Shown piece by piece: positions 1 through 7,404 of a DNA stretch of 61,037 nucleotides. The position numbers and the translations under genes were made by a program. The notes under the pieces were generated by a model. The model searched no databases. It saw only the letters and a program-made list of their open reading frames with translations, and was not told where the DNA came from. Position 1 is the stretch's first letter; every line of letters begins with the position of its first letter. The DNA is from Cellulomonas uda. Lineage in GTDB: Bacteria; Actinomycetota; Actinomycetes; Actinomycetales; Cellulomonadaceae. The stretch is taken from positions 1-61,037 of the forward strand of contig NZ_BJLP01000021.1 in NCBI RefSeq assembly GCF_006538705.1, given 5' to 3'.

Positions 1-399
1 GAGCCGCTCGGCGAGGTTCTCCTCCGAGCCGTGGTACCGGCTCGCGCCGCCCGCGGGCAGCAGCAGGAGGCCCGGACGGACCACCTCGACACCGGCCACC
101 ACGCTCTCCGCCGCGACCGCGACGGGCTCGAACAGACGCGTGTCGCGGGCGTCGTCCGCGGGCAGCAGCTCGAGCTCGGGGCACACCGACTGCGCCTGCC
201 GGCGGCGCATGCCGCGCCGCACGCCCTCGACGCGTGCGAGCGCACCCACCGCGACGACGTGCTGGCCGAGCAGGACCGCGGCAGGGACGTGGCGCGGGAC
301 CTCCAGCGACTGCGACGCCGCGACCACGGGCCAGTCGGGTACCCACAGGACCGTGGTGCGCGTGCTCGTCGGCCGACGCCCCTGCTCGTCGTCCCTCAC
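1..399 (-). CDS. imuB: ImuB-like Y-family DNA polymerase homologue (partial, C-terminus beyond window)
   Basis: Reading the minus strand from a GTG at 399 gives 133 codons with no stop up to the window edge. The N-terminus reads VLWVPDWPVVAASQ, then a segment with VAVGALARVEGVRRGMRRRQAQ and CPELELLPADD (both below the usual palm start), the typical opening of ImuB/DinP-like Y-family proteins. ImuB is a catalytically weak Y-family homologue that links the beta clamp, ImuA' and DnaE2 in actinobacterial damage-induced mutagenesis. It starts 10 bases after the imuA stop, so the two are one operon; a dnaE2 gene may follow outside the window. The GTG is preferred because the nearby ATG at 413 runs into a stop after five codons. 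The catalytic residues lie partly outside the window, so activity cannot be judged. Confidence 0.85.
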   Translation of the reverse strand, partial: MRDDEQGRRPTSTRTTVLWVPDWPVVAASQSLEVPRHVPAAVLLGQHVVAVGALARVEGVRRGMRRRQAQSVCPELELLPADDARDTRLFEPVAVAAESVVAGVEVVRPGLLLLPAGGASRYHGSEENLAERL

Positions 400-409
400 C
401 GGACGCACC

Positions 410-1408
410 TCATCCGACGAGCCGCAGCGGTGCGCGCCGCTCCTCGGCCTGCGGCACGGTCCGCGACACGGCCGCCGCGACCGCGGCGTCCTGGCCCGGG
501 GCGGCCAGGGGGAACGTCAGGTCGAGTGCGAGCGGCACACCGGCACCGGCACGCCCCGCGCGCGCGACGCGCACCCGGTGGGTCCGCAGACGGCCGTGCC
601 CGTCTCCGAGCCCCGACCACGCCGCCCGCTCCGCGGTGAGCACGACCTGAGCGCCCGGCCAGGGCGTGGTGGCGAGCAGCACGGCGCCGCGCTCCCGCGC
701 ACGTGCGGACAGGCGGCGCCGGTCCGCGTCGACGAGCCGCGCCTCCGGCCCGACGACGACCACGTCCACCCCGTCCAGCAGGGCAGCCAGGACGAGCGCG
801 GCGTCCGCCCCCGGGTGCGGGACGACCGCGAGGCGGTCGAGCACCACGCCCGACTCCGCGGCCGCGAGCAGCCCGAGCGTGGGCTGGCCGACGACGGCCG
901 CCCAGGAGCCCGCGGCGCTCGCCGCGGCCAGGACCGCGAGCGCGAGCGACGTCGAGCCCAGGACCGCGGTGGTCGCACCGCGGCGCAGCCCGTCCGGCAG
1001 GAGCGGGGCGAGGGCCGGCGGGACGGGCAGCGCGGGACGCTCGGTGGTGAGCAGCGCGGTCGACAGCACGCCGGGCGCGCGCGCGGGCTGCTCCGGGCCG
1101 TGGACGGTCATCCGCTCGGGGCGGGTCACCGGCTCGGGCACGGTCACCGGCTCGGGCACGGTCACCGGCTCGGGGACGGTCCCCGTCTCAGGGATGGTCT
1201 CAGGGATGGTCACCGGCTCAGGGACGGTCACCGGCTCAGGGACGGCCACCGGTCCGGGTCCCGTCGTCTCCGGCTCGACCGTCGGGACGGCGACGACGGG
1301 TCGCTCGTGCAGCAGCACGCTGCGTGCACCGGTGCGACGCTCGGCGTGCGCGAGCGCGAGCCGGGCCCGCGCGACCCGCTCCTCCCGCGACAGCACGTCG
1401 ACCGTCAT
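410..1408 (-). CDS. imuA: ImuA'-like RecA-related mutagenesis protein
   Basis: 332 aa from the ATG at 1408, which has AGAGGTG as ribosome site; the in-frame codons upstream are not needed. The C-terminal two thirds resemble the RecA-like core of ImuA/ImuA' proteins (LRRGATTAVLGSTSLALAVL, then GVDVVVVGPEARLVDADRRR), but the usual Walker A Gly-Lys-Thr/Ser is replaced by GSTSLALAV, so ATP binding is doubtful, as in known ImuA' proteins. Residues about 45-110 are a low-complexity linker of repeated PEPVT units. ImuA' works with ImuB and DnaE2 in SOS mutagenesis. A perfect SOS box lies about 90 bases upstream at 1497-1512, so LexA control is very likely. Function rests on context plus the RecA-like core. 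Confidence 0.85.
   Translation of the reverse strand: MTVDVLSREERVARARLALAHAERRTGARSVLLHERPVVAVPTVEPETTGPGPVAVPEPVTVPEPVTIPETIPETGTVPEPVTVPEPVTVPEPVTRPERMTVHGPEQPARAPGVLSTALLTTERPALPVPPALAPLLPDGLRRGATTAVLGSTSLALAVLAAASAAGSWAAVVGQPTLGLLAAAESGVVLDRLAVVPHPGADAALVLAALLDGVDVVVVGPEARLVDADRRRLSARARERGAVLLATTPWPGAQVVLTAERAAWSGLGDGHGRLRTHRVRVARAGRAGAGVPLALDLTFPLAAPGQDAAVAAAVSRTVPQAEERRAPLRLVG
1125..1250. repeat. 18-bp tandem repeat coding the ImuA PEPVT linker
   Basis: Repeated 18-bp units such as GGTCACCGGCTCGGGCAC on the plus strand encode alternating PEPVT/VPEPVT residues in the ImuA linker; spacing is partly irregular. Confidence 0.7.
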
Positions 1409-1496
1409 CACGCACCTCTGTGGACGTCGTCGCCGGACCCCCGGCACCTGCACAGACGCCGCTGACCTGCAGGTTCGCGGTCAGATCGCAGCCTGT

Positions 1497-1512
1497 TCGA
1501 ACGTCTGTTCGA
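1497..1512. promoter_or_regulatory. LexA/SOS box
   Basis: TCGAAC-gtct-GTTCGA, a perfect match to the actinobacterial LexA operator TCGAAC-N4-GTTCGA. It sits 89 bases upstream of the imuA ATG and is expected to repress imuA-imuB until DNA damage. Confidence 0.92.
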
Positions 1513-1617
1513 CACTGCTAGTACACGCCCCGCGCGGCGCGATGTCAACCTGCGGCAGACCCGCGACCCGTGTCTCACCCGCATGGGCGAGCGAACCGCG
1601 CATCGCCTCCGAGGGCG

Positions 1618-1647
1618 TATGGTTTGACAGATTCATCAATCCATCAG
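1618..1647 (+). promoter_or_regulatory. Putative -10 and operator of the ArsR-type regulator gene
   Basis: TATGGT at 1618-1623 fits a TANNNT -10 element. It is followed by an AT-rich patch with repeated ATCA units (CATCAATCCATCA) around the expected transcription start, where ArsR-family proteins often bind. No convincing -35 is seen. Low certainty. Confidence 0.35.
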
Positions 1648-1673
1648 GCGTTCTCCCCACCCCTGGAGCACCC

Positions 1674-2012
1674 GTGCCGCAGTCCCCCGGCCTCGACCGG
1701 CCCCTGGCCGAGGTCAAGGCCGACCTGTTCAAGGCCCTGAGCCACCCGGTGCGCGTGCGCACCCTCGAGCTGCTCGTCGAGCGCGACCGCCAGGTCGCCG
1801 ACCTGCTCACCGAGCTCGACCTCGAGGCCTCCCACCTCTCGCAGCACCTGGCCGTGCTGCGACGCACCGGCGTCGTCACCGCGACCCGCCGCGGGAACGC
1901 CGTGCACTACACGCTCGCGCTGCCGGCGGTCGCGGACATGCTCGCGGCCGCACGCGCCGTGCTCGTCGACGCCGCCACACGCCGCGCCGAGCTGCTCGAG
2001 GACGCGCGGTGA
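1674..2012 (+). CDS. ArsR/SmtB-family winged-helix transcriptional regulator
   Basis: 112 aa from a GTG at 1674 with GGAG six bases upstream. The sequence has the family core: FKALSHPVRVRTLELL (helices 1-2), VADLLTELDLEASHLSQHLAVLRRTGVV (helix-turn-helix) and TRRGNAVHYTLA (wing). There is no cysteine at all, so the classical ELCVCD metal site of ArsR/SmtB is absent; a different ligand, or control through other residues, is likely. Its TGA overlaps the GTG of the downstream SulP transporter, so the two are translationally coupled and the transporter is the obvious target. The DNA-binding fold is clear; the inducer is not. Confidence 0.85.
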   Translation: MPQSPGLDRPLAEVKADLFKALSHPVRVRTLELLVERDRQVADLLTELDLEASHLSQHLAVLRRTGVVTATRRGNAVHYTLALPAVADMLAAARAVLVDAATRRAELLEDAR

Positions 2013-3808
2013 CCGCCACCGCACCCTCCGCCGCGCCCTCCTCCGACCACTCCTCCCCCACCTCCTCCACCGACCCCGCCGGATCCTCCAGCGCCTCCGA
2101 CCCCTGGGGCACCCTGCGCCGCCTGCGCGCGCTGCTCCCCGGCCGCGACGACTACACGGGGCTGTCCCGCTCGTGGCGGCGCGACCTGGTGGCGGGGCTG
2201 ACGGTCGCAGTCGTGGCGCTGCCCCTCGCGCTCGGGTTCGGCGTCTCCTCCGGGACCGGCGCCGCCGCCGGGCTGGTCACGGCCGTCGTCGCCGGCGCCG
2301 TCGCGGCCGTCCTCGGCGGGTCGCACCTGCAGGTCAGCGGACCGACGGGCGCGATGGCCGTGGTGCTCGTGCCCATCGTCGCGCGGTACGGCCCGCAGTG
2401 GGTGCCCGTCGTGGCGATCATGGCGGGCGGCATCGTCGTGCTCGCGGGCGTGCTGGGCCTCGGCCGGCTCGTCGCGTACCTGCCGTGGCCGGTGGTCGAG
2501 GGCTTCACCATCGGCATCGGTGTGGTGATCGCGCTCCAGCAGGTGCCGCTCGCGCTGGGCACACCGAAGGCGGAGGGCGAGAACGCCGCGCTCGTCGCCG
2601 CGCGCACCCTCGCCGCGACCGACTGGTCGGCGGCCGTCGCGCCGCTCCTTCTCGTCGCGCTGGGCGTCGCGCTCGTCGTCGGGCTGCCACGGCTCCACCG
2701 CGCGGTCCCGGCCTCGCTCGTCGCGGTCGCCGTGGCCACGGTCGTCGCCGAGGTCGCGCACCTCGACGTGCAGCGCATCGGTGCGCTGCCCTCGAGCCTG
2801 CCCGCACCGCACCTGCCGGTCGTGGACCTCGCGACGACGAGCGCGCTGTTCTCGTCGGCCCTCGCGGTGGCCGCGCTCGCCGCGCTCGAGTCCCTGCTGT
2901 CGGCGCACGTCGCGGACGGCATGGCCGACGACGTGCCACGCACCCGGCCCAACCGCGAGCTCGTCGGCCAGGGGGTCGCGAACGTCGCGTCCGGGCTGTT
3001 CGGCGGACTGCCCGCGACGGGTGCGATCGCCCGGACCGCGGTCAACGTGCGCACGGGGGCACGCACCCGCGTCAGCGCGCTCAGCCACGCGGCGGTCCTC
3101 GCGCTCGTCGTCTACGCCGCCGCGCCGCTCGTCGGGCGCATCCCGGTGGCCGTGCTGGCCGCCGTGCTGCTCGTCACCGCGGCCCGCATGGTCGACCTGC
3201 GCGCCGCCACGGCGATCTGCCGGTCGGGCCGGGCGGGTGCGCTCGTGCTCGTCGCGACGCTCGTCGTGACCGTCGCGTTCGACCTCGTGCTCGCGGTCGA
3301 GGTCGGCGTCGCGGTCGCGGCGGTGCTGTCGCTGCGCGCGGTCGCCCGGTCCAGCGGGCTGCACCGCGAGGACCCGCCCGACGAGGTGCTCCCGGCCAAC
3401 ACCGAGCGCGAGCTGCTGCACGAGCACATCGCGGTGTACCGGATCGACGGGGCGCTCTTCTTCGCCGACGTCCGGCGCTTCCTCGACGAGCTCACGGCTG
3501 TCACGGACGTGCGCGTCGTCGTGCTCCGGCTGTCCCGGGTCACCGTGATCGACACGAGCGGCGCGCACGCGCTCGTGCAGATCGTCACCGACCTCGAGCG
3601 GCGCGGCGTCGTCGTGCTGCTCAAGGGGCTGCGGCCCCAGCACCGCCGGGTCGCGGAGTCGATCGGCGTCATCGCGGCGCTGCGTCACGAGTCGCACCTG
3701 TTCGACGACCTCGAGGCCGCGCTGGACCACGCGCGTGCGCACGTGCGCGCCGCGCGCGTGCCCGCGACGATGGGCTCGGCCGCCCAGCCCGACGGCCCTC
3801 ACGCCTGA
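2009..3808 (+). CDS. SulP-family anion transporter with STAS domain
   Basis: 599 aa. After about 50 polar residues comes the SulP membrane core (roughly residues 55-440), with WRRDLVAGLTVAVVALPLALGFG and QVSGPTGAMAVVLVPIV as recognisable family motifs, then a cytoplasmic STAS domain (about 455-575) containing VLRLSRVTVIDTSGAHALV, the segment that is often phosphorylated or binds nucleotide in this family. SulP proteins move sulfate, bicarbonate or other inorganic anions, and the substrate cannot be read from sequence. No carbonic anhydrase gene adjoins it. The start GTG overlaps the stop of the ArsR-type regulator gene, which probably controls it. Confidence 0.9.
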   Translation: MTATAPSAAPSSDHSSPTSSTDPAGSSSASDPWGTLRRLRALLPGRDDYTGLSRSWRRDLVAGLTVAVVALPLALGFGVSSGTGAAAGLVTAVVAGAVAAVLGGSHLQVSGPTGAMAVVLVPIVARYGPQWVPVVAIMAGGIVVLAGVLGLGRLVAYLPWPVVEGFTIGIGVVIALQQVPLALGTPKAEGENAALVAARTLAATDWSAAVAPLLLVALGVALVVGLPRLHRAVPASLVAVAVATVVAEVAHLDVQRIGALPSSLPAPHLPVVDLATTSALFSSALAVAALAALESLLSAHVADGMADDVPRTRPNRELVGQGVANVASGLFGGLPATGAIARTAVNVRTGARTRVSALSHAAVLALVVYAAAPLVGRIPVAVLAAVLLVTAARMVDLRAATAICRSGRAGALVLVATLVVTVAFDLVLAVEVGVAVAAVLSLRAVARSSGLHREDPPDEVLPANTERELLHEHIAVYRIDGALFFADVRRFLDELTAVTDVRVVVLRLSRVTVIDTSGAHALVQIVTDLERRGVVVLLKGLRPQHRRVAESIGVIAALRHESHLFDDLEAALDHARAHVRAARVPATMGSAAQPDGPHA

Positions 3809-3821
3809 CCGGAGGACTCGC

Positions 3822-4361
3822 ATGGTCTCGCTCACCCGCCCCGTCGCGCCGGACCCGTACTCGCTGCTGCCCGCCGTCCCCGCGTTCGAGGTCACCAGCA
3901 CGGACTGGACGCACGGCGAACCGGTCCCCGACGTCCACACCAACACGCCCGCGGGGCGCAACGTCTCGCCGCACGTCGCGTTCTCGGGCTTCCCGGAGCA
4001 GACCGCGGGCTTCGCCGTGAGCGTGTTCGACCCGGACGCGCCCGGCGTCGCCGGGTGGTTCCACTGGACGGTGCTGGGCCTGGGCGCGGACGTCACGTCG
4101 CTGCCGACCGGAGCCGGCACGCCCGACGGCGCGGGCCTGCCGGCGGGGGCGTTCCAGCTGCGCAACGACGACGGCACGGTCGGTTACGTGGGCTGCGCGC
4201 CGCCGCCGGGCGACCAGGTGCACCGCTACTTCCTCGTCGTGCACGCGCTCGACTCCGCGGACCTCGGCCTGACACCCGACGCCCCGCCCGGAGCCGTGAG
4301 CTGCGCGCTGGTGTTCCACACGCTCGCGCGGGGCGTCCTGGTCGGCACCTACCAGCGCTGA
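3822..4361 (+). CDS. YbhB/YbcL-family (PEBP, Raf kinase inhibitor-like) protein
   Basis: 179 aa from an ATG with GGAGG 7 bases upstream. It contains the PEBP signatures: the DPDAP motif within SVFDPDAPGVAGWFHWTVLG, GRNVSPHVAFSG near the start, and a C-terminal HRYFLVVHALD block. Length is normal for the bacterial family. PEBP folds have an anion-binding pocket; the role of bacterial members is mostly unknown. It follows the SulP gene by 13 bases and may be read through from it. No signal peptide is seen, so it is likely cytoplasmic. Confidence 0.88.
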   Translation: MVSLTRPVAPDPYSLLPAVPAFEVTSTDWTHGEPVPDVHTNTPAGRNVSPHVAFSGFPEQTAGFAVSVFDPDAPGVAGWFHWTVLGLGADVTSLPTGAGTPDGAGLPAGAFQLRNDDGTVGYVGCAPPPGDQVHRYFLVVHALDSADLGLTPDAPPGAVSCALVFHTLARGVLVGTYQR

Positions 4362-4407
4362 GCCGCGCGCGACGACGGACGGCTCGGCCGGCGTCCCCGT
4401 TGGTCGG

Positions 4408-4413
4408 TAGGGT
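4408..4413 (+). promoter_or_regulatory. -10 element (TAGGGT), probably leaderless start
   Basis: TAGGGT lies 7 bases before the GTG at 4421 and there is no ribosome site, so the transcript probably begins at or next to the start codon. Confidence 0.55.
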
Positions 4414-4420
4414 GCGGCGC

Positions 4421-4984
4421 GTGACCCTCGGGACCCTCGACTGGAAGCCTGCGCTCGAGCACCTCGACCTCGTCGCCGCGCCGACCGCGCGCACGCTGAG
4501 CGCGTGGGCCGCGGCCGACGCCGACGTGGCGCAGCACGTGCTCGTCGCCGAGATCGACCCGGACCTGGCCGACACGGCGGCGCTCACCGAGTCGTACGCG
4601 CTGCCGCCGTCCGCGTCGGCGAACTGCGTGCTCGTCGCGGGCCGACGCGAGGGCGCCGAACGCGTGGCCGCGGCCGTGGTGCGTGCGACGACGCGCGCCG
4701 ACGTCAACAACGCGGTCAAGCGGCTGCTGGACGTGCGCAAGGCGTCGTTCCTGCCGATGGACCGCGCCACCACGGAGTCCGGCATGGAGTACGGCGGGAT
4801 CACGCCCGTGGGCCTGCCGGAGGGCTACCGCGTGCTCGTGGACGCGGCGGTCACGGTGCCCGACGAGGCGGGCGCGCTCGTGGTGGTCGGCAGCGGTCTG
4901 CGGCGCTCGAAGATCGCCCTGCCGGGTGCGCTGCTCGCGCGTCTCCCGGGCGCCGAGGTGGTCGAGGACCTTGCCCTCGCTTGA
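4421..4984 (+). CDS. YbaK/EbsC-family aminoacyl-tRNA deacylase-like protein
   Basis: 187 aa from GTG at 4421. The sequence matches the YbaK/ProRS-INS editing fold: ANCVLVAGRREGAERVAAAVV, then DVNNAVKRLLDVRKASFLPMDRA with the conserved lysine region, and MEYGGITPVGLPEGYRVLVD, the GG(I/M)xPxGL loop of this family. Members hydrolyse mischarged tRNA (for example Cys-tRNA-Pro) in trans. Substrate choice is not predictable here. It appears monocistronic, with its own -10 and no ribosome site, and a gap of about 150 bases follows. Confidence 0.85.
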   Translation: MTLGTLDWKPALEHLDLVAAPTARTLSAWAAADADVAQHVLVAEIDPDLADTAALTESYALPPSASANCVLVAGRREGAERVAAAVVRATTRADVNNAVKRLLDVRKASFLPMDRATTESGMEYGGITPVGLPEGYRVLVDAAVTVPDEAGALVVVGSGLRRSKIALPGALLARLPGAEVVEDLALA

Positions 4985-5135
4985 GCGTCTTGGCCCATCG
5001 CACGGGCGTTCTTGACCCCGTGGTGACCGGCCCGTGGGGCACCTGTGGAGGTGTGGCCGGAGCCTCGTCGCGGGCCCGCCGGAGTCGGGACGGACGTCCC
5101 TGAGAACCCCGCTGCGGACGTCGGACGATCGGGTC

Positions 5136-5267
5136 ATGCACCTCCTCCTGGCCGACCCCACCCAGACCCTGGACTCTCCCGACGCGGACCGCGACGAGCC
5201 GGTCGTCACCACCTTCCTCGCGGTGGCGCAGGCGCAGAACGACGAGCTCCCGCCCTTCTGGGACTGA
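5136..5267 (+). CDS. Possible small protein of 43 aa
   Basis: ATG at 5136 to TGA at 5265-5267. Almost every third codon position is G or C, like the surrounding genes, and the frame is acidic, ending in the residues ELPPFWD. No family is recognised and no strong ribosome site is visible; an in-frame ATG at 5034 would give 77 aa but its extra residues look non-coding. The gene stands between convergent units and is followed by a hairpin. It may be real, but conservation in relatives is needed to decide. Confidence 0.4.
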   Translation: MHLLLADPTQTLDSPDADRDEPVVTTFLAVAQAQNDELPPFWD

Positions 5268-5281
5268 CGGGCACCGACCGG

Positions 5282-5315
5282 CCCCGCGCTCGAACGACGA
5301 CGATCCGGCGCGGGG
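5282..5315. terminator. Possible bidirectional terminator hairpin
   Basis: CCCCGCGC (5282-5289) and GCGCGGGG (5308-5315) form an 8-bp stem with an 18-base loop between the convergent 43-aa ORF and the RNA methyltransferase gene. There is no T-run. Confidence 0.4.
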
Positions 5316-6149
5316 TCACCCCACCGCGCGTGTGGCCCAGAACGCGACAGCGGCCGCCGCGGCGACGTTGAGCGAGTCGACTCCCCCGGCCATCGGGATG
5401 CGCACGACGAGGTCGCAGGCCGCCACGGTCGCCGGCTTGAGGCCGTGCCCCTCGGCGCCCAGCACGAGCGCCAGCCGGTCCGGCAGGTCGGCGACGAGCG
5501 CGTCGAGCGTGATCGCGTCGTCGCCGAGCGCGAGCGCCGCGGTGACGAAGCCCGCCTCGCGCAGCGTGTCGACGCCCGCGGGCCACGGGTCGATCCGCGT
5601 CCACGGCACCTGGAACACGGTGCCCATCGACACCCGCACGGAACGCCGGTAGAGCGGGTCCGCGCACCGCGGCGTCACGAGCACCGCATCCACGCCGAGG
5701 GCGGCTGCCGAGCGGAACGCGGCGCCCACGTTGGTGTGGTCGACGACGTCCTCGAGCACCGCGACGCGACGCGCGCCCGCCAGCAGCGCCGCCGGGTCGG
5801 GCAGCGGTGGGCGGTGCATCGCCGCGAGCGCGCCACGGTGTACATGGAAGCCGGTGATCGCCTCGAGCACGGGCTCGTCGGCGACGTACACGGGCACCGG
5901 TGGGTCGTCGTCGGCGGGCAGGGAGGCGACCATGCGCTCGAGGTCGGGCACCCACCGCGGCGCGAGCAGCACCGAACGCGGCCGGTGCCCCGCCCGCAGG
6001 GCACGCTCCAGCACCGTCGAGCTCTCCGCGATGTACAGACCCTTGGCGGGCTCGTGCCGCGACCGCAGCGCGACGTCGGTGAGCGACACGTAGTCGGCGA
6101 GGCGCTCGTCGTCGGGGTCGGTGACGGTCAGCAGGTCCAGGTGCGGCAC
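5316..6149 (-). CDS. SpoU/TrmH-family RNA 2'-O-methyltransferase
   Basis: 277 aa from a GTG at 6149 preceded by GGGAGG; the open frame continues upstream only into the xylanase gene. The N-terminal part holds the substrate-binding domain (SLTDVALRSRHEPAKGLYIAES). The C-terminal SPOUT domain carries the three family motifs: NVGAAFRSAAALGVDAVLV, LVLGAEGHGL and IPMAGGVDSLNVAAAAAV. The enzyme uses S-adenosylmethionine to methylate a ribose 2'-OH in rRNA or tRNA; the exact nucleotide cannot be assigned. It lies 19 bases downstream of the xylanase gene and is probably co-transcribed with it, though the functions seem unrelated. Confidence 0.9.
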   Translation of the reverse strand: MPHLDLLTVTDPDDERLADYVSLTDVALRSRHEPAKGLYIAESSTVLERALRAGHRPRSVLLAPRWVPDLERMVASLPADDDPPVPVYVADEPVLEAITGFHVHRGALAAMHRPPLPDPAALLAGARRVAVLEDVVDHTNVGAAFRSAAALGVDAVLVTPRCADPLYRRSVRVSMGTVFQVPWTRIDPWPAGVDTLREAGFVTAALALGDDAITLDALVADLPDRLALVLGAEGHGLKPATVAACDLVVRIPMAGGVDSLNVAAAAAVAFWATRAVG

Positions 6150-6168
6150 GACGCGTGGCCTCCCGCGG

Positions 6169-7374
6169 TCAGGCGGCGAGCCGGACGACGGGCCGGGCGT
6201 CGTCCCCGACGACGAACGACGCCGACGAGCCACCGGCGCGCACCTCGTAGTCGCCGCGCCAGCCGCTGACCGTGACCCGGCCGTCGGCGTCGGTGCGCAG
6301 CGTCGTCGGGGCGTGCCACCACTGCCCGCGCACGAGGTCGCGCAGCGCGTGGTACGCGGGCTTGGGCGTGCCGTCACGCCGCACCAGCCCCGCGGGCGCG
6401 CCGAGCCACGCCCCCTCGTCGCCCAGCCCCCAGTACGTCACCGACTGCACCGCCGGGTGCTCCGCGAGCAGCGTGTAGTGCGCCGTGAGCTCCGCGGCCT
6501 GACGCTCCTCGCCCTGCGGCGTCGAGGGCCACGAGTCGACGACGTAGTCGTTGAGGTCGTCGATCTCGGGCGGCATGAGGTCACCGGACACGAGCGTGGT
6601 CTCGGTGAAGTGCAGGGGCAGGCCGAACCGGGCGAACCGCTCGAGCACGCGCTGCGTCTTCTCCTCGCCCCACCAGCCCTGGTGCATGTGGCTCTGCAGG
6701 CCCAGCGCGTCGACCTGGATGCCGGCCTCGAGCACGCCCTCGATGAGGCACTCGTACGCGGTCGACATGTCGAAGTCGTTGAGCAGCAGGGTCGCCCCGG
6801 GGTTGGCGGCGCGCGCGGTCTCGAACGCGAGCCGGATCGTCTCGATCCGCCCGCGCTGCCACGCGAGCGGCGTGACGGCGTTCTCCTCGGCGCGGAACAC
6901 CGGCATGATCACGACCTCGTTGATCGCGTCCCACGTGTCCACGAGACCCGCGAACGCCGTGACGTCATGCGTGATGCGCTCGCGCGCGATCCGCTCGACC
7001 TCCTCGACCGGGCGTCCGAGCAGCCACTGCGGCGCGAGCGTGTGCCACAGCAGCGGGTGCCCCTTGACGCGGACACCGCGCTCGACGAGCCTGCGTGCGG
7101 CCGCCGCCAGAGCGTCCGTGCGCGGGTGCCCCTCCTCGGGCTCGAAGTGCCGCCAGTAGAACGGGAGCGTCGCGGTGTCGAACAGCCCGTGCCACAGGTC
7201 GTCGAGCGGGGCGCGCTCACCCGGCGCGAGACGGACCTCGTCGAACGCGATGCAGCCGAAGCCGAACGCGTGCCGCGTCTGGGCGACCTCGACCTCACGC
7301 TCCGCCAGCGGGCTGCCCTGCGCGTCCAGGACGGTGAGCGTGGTCGAGGTGGTGCGGTGGTCGAGCGCGGCCAT
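6169..7374 (-). CDS. GH10 endo-beta-1,4-xylanase, no signal peptide
   Basis: 401 aa from the ATG at 7374; an in-frame ATG 18 bases upstream exists, but AAGGAGA between the two favours the inner one. Clear GH10 features: KGHPLLWHT, the acid/base Glu in WDAINEV (about residue 153) and the nucleophile Glu in LHFTETTL (about residue 258), with YWGLGDEGAWLG near the end. The last 50 residues form a small extra domain (VTVSGWRGDYEVRAGGSSAS). There is no signal peptide, linker or carbohydrate-binding module, so the enzyme is probably cytoplasmic. It sits behind an MFS permease gene (gap 30 bases), suggesting uptake of short xylo-oligosaccharides followed by internal cleavage. Substrate choice is inferred. 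Confidence 0.9.
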   Translation of the reverse strand: MAALDHRTTSTTLTVLDAQGSPLAEREVEVAQTRHAFGFGCIAFDEVRLAPGERAPLDDLWHGLFDTATLPFYWRHFEPEEGHPRTDALAAAARRLVERGVRVKGHPLLWHTLAPQWLLGRPVEEVERIARERITHDVTAFAGLVDTWDAINEVVIMPVFRAEENAVTPLAWQRGRIETIRLAFETARAANPGATLLLNDFDMSTAYECLIEGVLEAGIQVDALGLQSHMHQGWWGEEKTQRVLERFARFGLPLHFTETTLVSGDLMPPEIDDLNDYVVDSWPSTPQGEERQAAELTAHYTLLAEHPAVQSVTYWGLGDEGAWLGAPAGLVRRDGTPKPAYHALRDLVRGQWWHAPTTLRTDADGRVTVSGWRGDYEVRAGGSSASFVVGDDARPVVRLAA

Positions 7375-7404
7375 CGGTCGGGTCTCCTTCATCAGGGTTC
7401 GCGG

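Noticed and set aside
1907..4177. Long minus-strand open frame (about 756 codons) opposite sulP and the PEBP gene
   Set aside because: Arg/Asp/Glu/His-rich without domains; a mirror of the GC-rich codons of the plus-strand genes, which have clear family matches.
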